A DNA stretch of 64,000 nucleotides from Thermothielavioides terrestris NRRL 8126. Its lineage: Eukaryota > Ascomycota > Sordariomycetes > Sordariales > Chaetomiaceae. The notes under the pieces are model-generated. The model worked only from the letters and a program-made list of their open reading frames with translations, was not told the origin of the DNA and searched no databases. Shown here piece after piece: positions 59,401 to 64,000 of this stretch; position 1 is the first letter of the stretch, and the number at the start of each line of letters is the position of its first letter. The position numbers and the translations under genes are program-made. Location: the NCBI RefSeq assembly GCF_000226115.1, contig NC_016457.1:9982001-10046000 (forward strand), given 5' to 3'.

Positions 59401-60540
59401 CGATTCTACGTAAATAGAGGGCCTCGATCTTCTGTTCGAACTGCTTAGCGATCTTCTACTTCTAGATATATAGACGCTAAAGCTAATTAGCTAGATCGTC
59501 GATATCGTTGGGTATAGGTATAAGAGCTTTCTTCGGTTCCTCCTCTTCCTACTTCTATAGCTTAGGAGTCGTCTTAATAGTAGACGTAGCTAGAGGCGAA
59601 TAGTACTTCTATAGATCGATCTTACGTTTATAGGTCTTGAGAAAGAGGTCTTCTACGTTAAGACCTTTCTAAAGAGCATTCTAAACAAACTTAAGAAAGT
59701 CTATCTATTTTGTAATACGAATAGAGTCCTTATCGTCCTTCTTTAGAGTACGCTAGCGGTCCTTAAGAACTACCTAGATCCGCTAATTAAATGTACGCTA
59801 TATAGTTAGAACGATTATATACTATAGCTCCTTATAAACTTTGGTAAAGGCGATAGTATATATATAGTCGATCAACTCAAAGTAGTTGTAGATAACCTTG
59901 CCAACTAGCTAGTATCTCCCTTTGATTAGATTATAAAGGTAACCTCCGTTATTATATTACTTAGGATCGTTGTCCTTCTAGCGCTTTAAGAACTTAGCTT
60001 TAAAAGCTATTTAAGTCTCTTAGTCTTTTTTCTCCTAGTAATAAATAATAAGCTAGATCGTAGTATTGTACTAAAGCTTAAACAGATATATATAGGTCTT
60101 GTCATTAGTAACCTAATAAGCCTTGTATATCTCCTTAAAGGTCTCGATCTATTATATAGCATTCTAACTAGAGAAGTAGCCTTAAAGGCTAGCCTTCGCT
60201 AGGGTTAGAAAGGTTATACTAAGTATAATAGTAAGAATGTACTTAGTTATCTTCTTTAGAGCTTTAGCTTCAAAGAGACTAGAAGGTATTACTATAGGTG
60301 CTTCTATATAGATAAGCGGAGTAGAGGTATCTAGCGAAGATAGAAGGGGTATCTACGCCGCTTTAGCTAAGTCTTCTTCGCTTAGTATACCTTAGAAAGG
60401 CTATAAGATAGATATATCCTTAGACTCTCCTTTGGAGATTAGCATTAAGATTAATAGTATTATAGAGGTCGATAGGATTCTTAGAGCTTCTATAGACAAT
60501 ATATATATATATCGCTAGAGCCTAGTCATTAGATGCTTAG
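53430..60540 (-). mobile_element. Ty3/gypsy-type retrotransposon remnant (gag-pol), RIP-mutated
   Basis: Reading the minus strand, domains follow gypsy order. Gag-like sequence lies at about 58,000-60,540. Protease lies at about 57,600-57,960 (ALIDSS in place of a DSG motif). Reverse transcriptase lies at about 56,300-56,720, with FLILKKDGRL, LLDLFSNYD and VYLDDIVVKG (YLDD at 56375-56386). Integrase lies at about 54,600-55,060 (APPPFPFTK, HLDI), followed by a charged C-terminus to about 53,430. Stops sit mostly where Gln or Trp is expected. Its own LTR pair was not identified. Confidence 0.82.
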
Positions 60541-61376
60541 CTATTGTCTTTAAGAAAGGTAACGACTATATCGATAGACTATAAAAAGACTAATACGTAT
60601 ATTTCTATAGGAATATCGACTCTTTTGACGTCTATCTAGAGGAAGAAAACCTTTTAAGAAGCTAGGTTCCTTTAGAATATATAGTCTAAAGGCCCTAAAG
60701 GATGACTATAGGTTCTTTGTAGATCACCTAGATACCCCTAGCAACTAATATACTAGACTTAACTGGTATAACAACAATAAAACTATAGCTTTTAAGATGA
60801 AAAGCAAAAGTCTATACTAAGACCTTATATCCAATATAAAATAGTGCTAGATATACTATTAGAAGGAGCTAAGTGTCGTAAAGGTGTGGCCCTAAGCTTG
60901 GAAGCTTATAAATAGCTACTACGCTTAACTACTTTTATAACTAGTTCGGCTAGACTAGAGAAGAAAATAATAATCAATGAAAATTCTACCCTTGTCTCTA
61001 CTTAGGAGGATAGAACTGTCGTTTTTCAATTAGGTTAGCGTTTTACAACTACTACGTCGATAATAACAAAGCCTCAATAGGTCTTCGAAGTATTAGAGAT
61101 AATAGGATATCTTTTCAATGCCCTATACCGTCTAGGCAAAGGAAGGTCTCCTAGGACAAGGTCTCAATAGACCCCTAGAACATATATACCTTAATAAATT
61201 TCTATACCTCCTAGAGATGCTAGTATCGATATACTAGAGCCTCAATAGGTCGGCTATATCGTCGTCGTATAGCCATTAATATAGCATCGTATAGTTCTAC
61301 GATCTTAGAAGACTTTATAGTCTATACTATCCTATTTAGATATAGAGCTAAGCTCCTCCTCGATTAAGCCCTCATT
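60541..61376. other. RIP-degraded sequence between retroelement remnants
   Basis: TA-rich. On the minus strand short coding-like stretches (for example a Glu-rich IEEELSSISK piece near 61,350) can be read but not assigned. Confidence 0.4.
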
Positions 61377-61867
61377 TAAAATAGTATAAAACCTCTATAT
61401 CAACCTACCCTACTACACCTAGGACTAGGTGTATAAGATAGTCCCTAGAGGAATATAGTGCCCCTCTAGACGAATAAAGACAGTGTATATCGAGTAGTAG
61501 GTAGGATATCTTCTAAATAGAAGATACGTAGCTCAAATGTATCTAATAGAATATAGCAGAAAGACAAAGGACAATAAGAATACAGTCAAAGCTCAATAGC
61601 TCGAATACCTATCGTCTAGACAGAGGTAGGACAACTAAAAGGAGAGGCTCAATAGCCTTCCTAGAAGAAGAAGAACTACCAACGTAGTGTCAACGAACGT
61701 ATATTGACAACTGGGTAATGTCTTTCTTAATAACGAAGAAGATAGGCTTAGCCCACTTAAATATATATAACTAGAGGGTCAGACCCTCTAGCAACGAATG
61801 CAACGCACTAAAACGAATAGAAAAACTAAGCCCCTATGTCTAGGTAGTCTATCACCCTAATTTAATA
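61377..61867 (-). repeat. LTR-like direct repeat, copy 2
   Basis: Second copy of 48590-49079. It directly follows, in minus-strand sense, the 3' end of the copia-type pol, so it may be that element's 3' LTR. The exact outer border is blurred: the tetramer ATAC occurs before copy 1 and at the far edge of copy 2 and may be a target duplication. Confidence 0.78.
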
Positions 61868-61889
61868 CGCCTACCCTTCTTAATTCTAT

Positions 61890-64000
61890 ATATTACACTA
61901 TAAACCGAACCTTCTATTCGGCTAGAGCCTTCTTCTAGCCCTATATTTCTTCTTTCTATACCGCCTAATAGGTATAGATCTCGATAAGGGCCTAAATATC
62001 TACTAGATTAAGCATTTCTACAAACTTCCTATAGGGCTTTAGTTCTAGCGTCTTCGTTAGGCTATTGGCTAATATCTAGTTTAAAGGTATATAATCTATA
62101 CTAACCCTTTTATTCTAAGCTTCTTAGCGTAGCTAATAGTTATAAATGTCGATATATTTTAGCTTCGTCTATAATATAGGTATCTTAACGTTAATCAAGT
62201 AGATCGTCTACTTATTATCGTACTAAATTAATAGGATCTTATTATCTAGATAGATCTCTAATACCTCTAATAGATACTAAAAGAATATACCTTCTTTTAC
62301 TACCTATATAAGTACTAACAACTCTACTTCTATAGTCGATATAGTTACTATATCCTACTTACTAGCTTACTAGGCGATTAGCCCTCTAAATAGGATAATA
62401 GTATAACCTTATAAGCTTTTACAATCGATACTATTGTTAGCGAAGCTAGTATCACTAGCTACGATTAGGATATCTCCTCCTCCTAGCTAGAGGGCCTAGA
62501 ACCTCATTCGATAGAGGTATCGTAGTACTCGATTAGCTATATAGTAGTATTTTAGTCCTAGGTTCTAATTGAACTATATAAACTTAGAGGCTACAAAGGC
62601 AATGTCTAAGCGTATATTAACGGCTATATATAGGATTGAGCTAACCTTCTTTTAATAGAGCTTAACAAAGCTATAGCTAGCAACATCGTTATATAGGAGC
62701 AATTCGCCTTTAGCTATTAGAGTCTCTAGCTCTCCTTCTTCCTAGGCTAATCTTATAATCTTCTTAATATATATTGTTTAGCTAAGCTAAATCAAATGCC
62801 TTTTATAGTTGTAATAAATCTCTATACCTAGGAACTATAGAAGGTCATCTCCTCCTATAAATTTATATTTTTCTTATAGTTAGCTAATCACTTTATTAGC
62901 TTAGCGTTAATCCTTTTTATAGTAGGCGAAGACAATGTTATCTATATAGAAGAAGATAATAATACCTTTATTCGTTATAATATAGGGCTCTTATAGTATA
63001 GTCTAGAACTCTAAGTTCCTTAGGGTAGCTGTTAGCTCTTATTACTAAAGGAGGGGAGACTTCTATAGGCTATAGAGCGCCTTCTTTATCTTTAGGATAG
63101 TTCCTAGTTTACAATAGCTATATAGCATCTTTATATAGATGTCTTTATCGATCTTTACATTAATAAAGGCGTTGACTATATTAAACTACTTTAGTTCTAG
63201 GTCAAACCTTACTATAGTAGTAAACACTATTCTAAAGGATTATATAGCGAGTATAGCTATAAAGTTCTCTTTAATAAACCTCTTCTTTTACTGATTACTA
63301 TATATTATAAGCTTCGCCTTATATTTAACGAGGTGCCTATTCTTATTGAACTTATAGACGTATATCTATATATAATCTAGGATCTACTTGCCTTAGACCT
63401 CCTTATTATAGTAGCGAATCTCTTCCTAGGAGCCTATCACTTTATAGCTTCGAAAATAATTACGTTTAGCTTCTAAGAATAGCTAGCCTAGTAGGTAATC
63501 TTCGAGTTTAGAGTACTATTGAGGTATAGATAGGAGTATCGACTAGTAGATAAATCTAAGCTTATCTTCTTTCTATAGGCGATTAACTTCTTCTTAGGAG
63601 ATCCTCTTAGCGTCGCTATCTTCCTTTTTAATAGTATTAACTACCTTCTTAGCCTTCTTTTTACTCTTTTAGGCAAGTTCCTCTCTCTCTTCCTCTATAT
63701 AGAGGACCCTCCTTAAGTGCCTACGTTTAGTAGCTCTAGAGCCTAACATTTCTACGTTAAAGGTAGCCTCCTATAGTTAGAACACTCCTTTAGAGGCTCT
63801 AGGCAAATATAAGCCTAGGAAGATAGCTATAATCAAGGTGCTTAGCGAAGTAGGTAGAGGAGTTAGATATTAGAACTCTAGGAAGATGCCTATAGTATCG
63901 CCTTTTACTACAATAGTATCTAACACTTCTTTAGTAGTAGTTAGGCTCTCTTCTAGTTCTTCAAAGGTTGTTAAAGGTATATTAAACGCCTTTGTTGTAT
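61890..64000 (-). mobile_element. Ty1/copia-type pol remnant, runs off the window
   Basis: Minus-strand reading shows a copia reverse transcriptase C-terminus and RNase H: FYIDN at 62937-62951 in place of YVDD, LGIEIYYNYKRH, then RLDIAFVASKF, a DTSFANNS segment, SKQDIVTISTIEVELL at about 62,330, and the terminal ILANSLTKTLELKP near 62,060. The second catalytic Asp is Asn, a G-to-A type change. Many stops at Gln/Trp positions. The upstream part lies beyond position 64000. Confidence 0.85.

Noticed and set aside
48590..61867. One single 13-kb LTR retrotransposon on the plus strand
   Set aside because: No purine tract precedes copy 2 and no primer-binding site follows copy 1 on the plus strand; the pol genes inside and beside it read on the minus strand and are of two superfamilies.

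Overview
The window looks like part of the genome of a filamentous ascomycete (Pezizomycotina). Genes carry short introns of about 50-117 bp with GT-AG borders. There is a large non-reducing polyketide synthase, a HET-domain gene and a Zn2Cys6 regulator. Two long tracts are saturated with TA dinucleotides and hold coding remnants broken by stops mostly where Gln or Trp would be expected, which is the mark of repeat-induced point mutation (RIP). A Sordariomycete fits, but nothing here proves the lineage.

Layout. 0.8-6.0 kb: a zinc alcohol dehydrogenase and a HET-domain protein. 6.3-8.7 kb: a doubtful ORF, a decayed gene that resembles the BIM1/X325 copper-protein family, and a small four-helix membrane protein. 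9.5-29.1 kb: phenol-hydroxylase-type FAD monooxygenase, two small membrane or organelle proteins, cytochrome P450, a Rieske/AIFM3-type FAD reductase, an HGGG esterase, a secreted SnoaL/NTF2-like protein, a Zn2Cys6 factor, an MFS transporter and an SDR. 29.26-33.97 kb: a RIP-mutated DNA transposon with ~177-bp terminal inverted repeats, a DD34E transposase remnant and an unidentified second reading frame. 34.3-47.8 kb: a 2,634-residue NR-PKS (SAT-KS-MAT-PT-ACP-CMeT-R), a BAHD-like acyltransferase, a frameshifted SDR and a medium-chain enoyl-reductase-like enzyme. 48.3-64.0 kb: a nest of RIP-degraded retroelements with ~490-bp LTR-like direct repeats, a Ty3/gypsy pol, a Ty1/copia pol running off the window, and one intact-looking 249-bp solo LTR with a perfect 5-bp target duplication.

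How the genes could work together (inference). The PKS should make a C-methylated aromatic polyketide and release it reductively as an aldehyde. The flavin monooxygenase and P450 could hydroxylate it. The SDRs and the medium-chain reductase could adjust oxidation state, the acyltransferase could add an acyl group, the esterase could hydrolyse an intermediate, and the SnoaL-like protein could assist cyclisation or isomerisation. The Zn2Cys6 factor and MFS pump are the usual regulator and exporter. No highly reducing PKS lies in the window. The MFS gene has an in-frame stop and one SDR a one-base frameshift, so the cluster may be partly decayed.

Exon borders were placed by hand from splice motifs and reading frame. 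All gene models sum to whole codons except the frameshifted SDR, which is exactly one base over.
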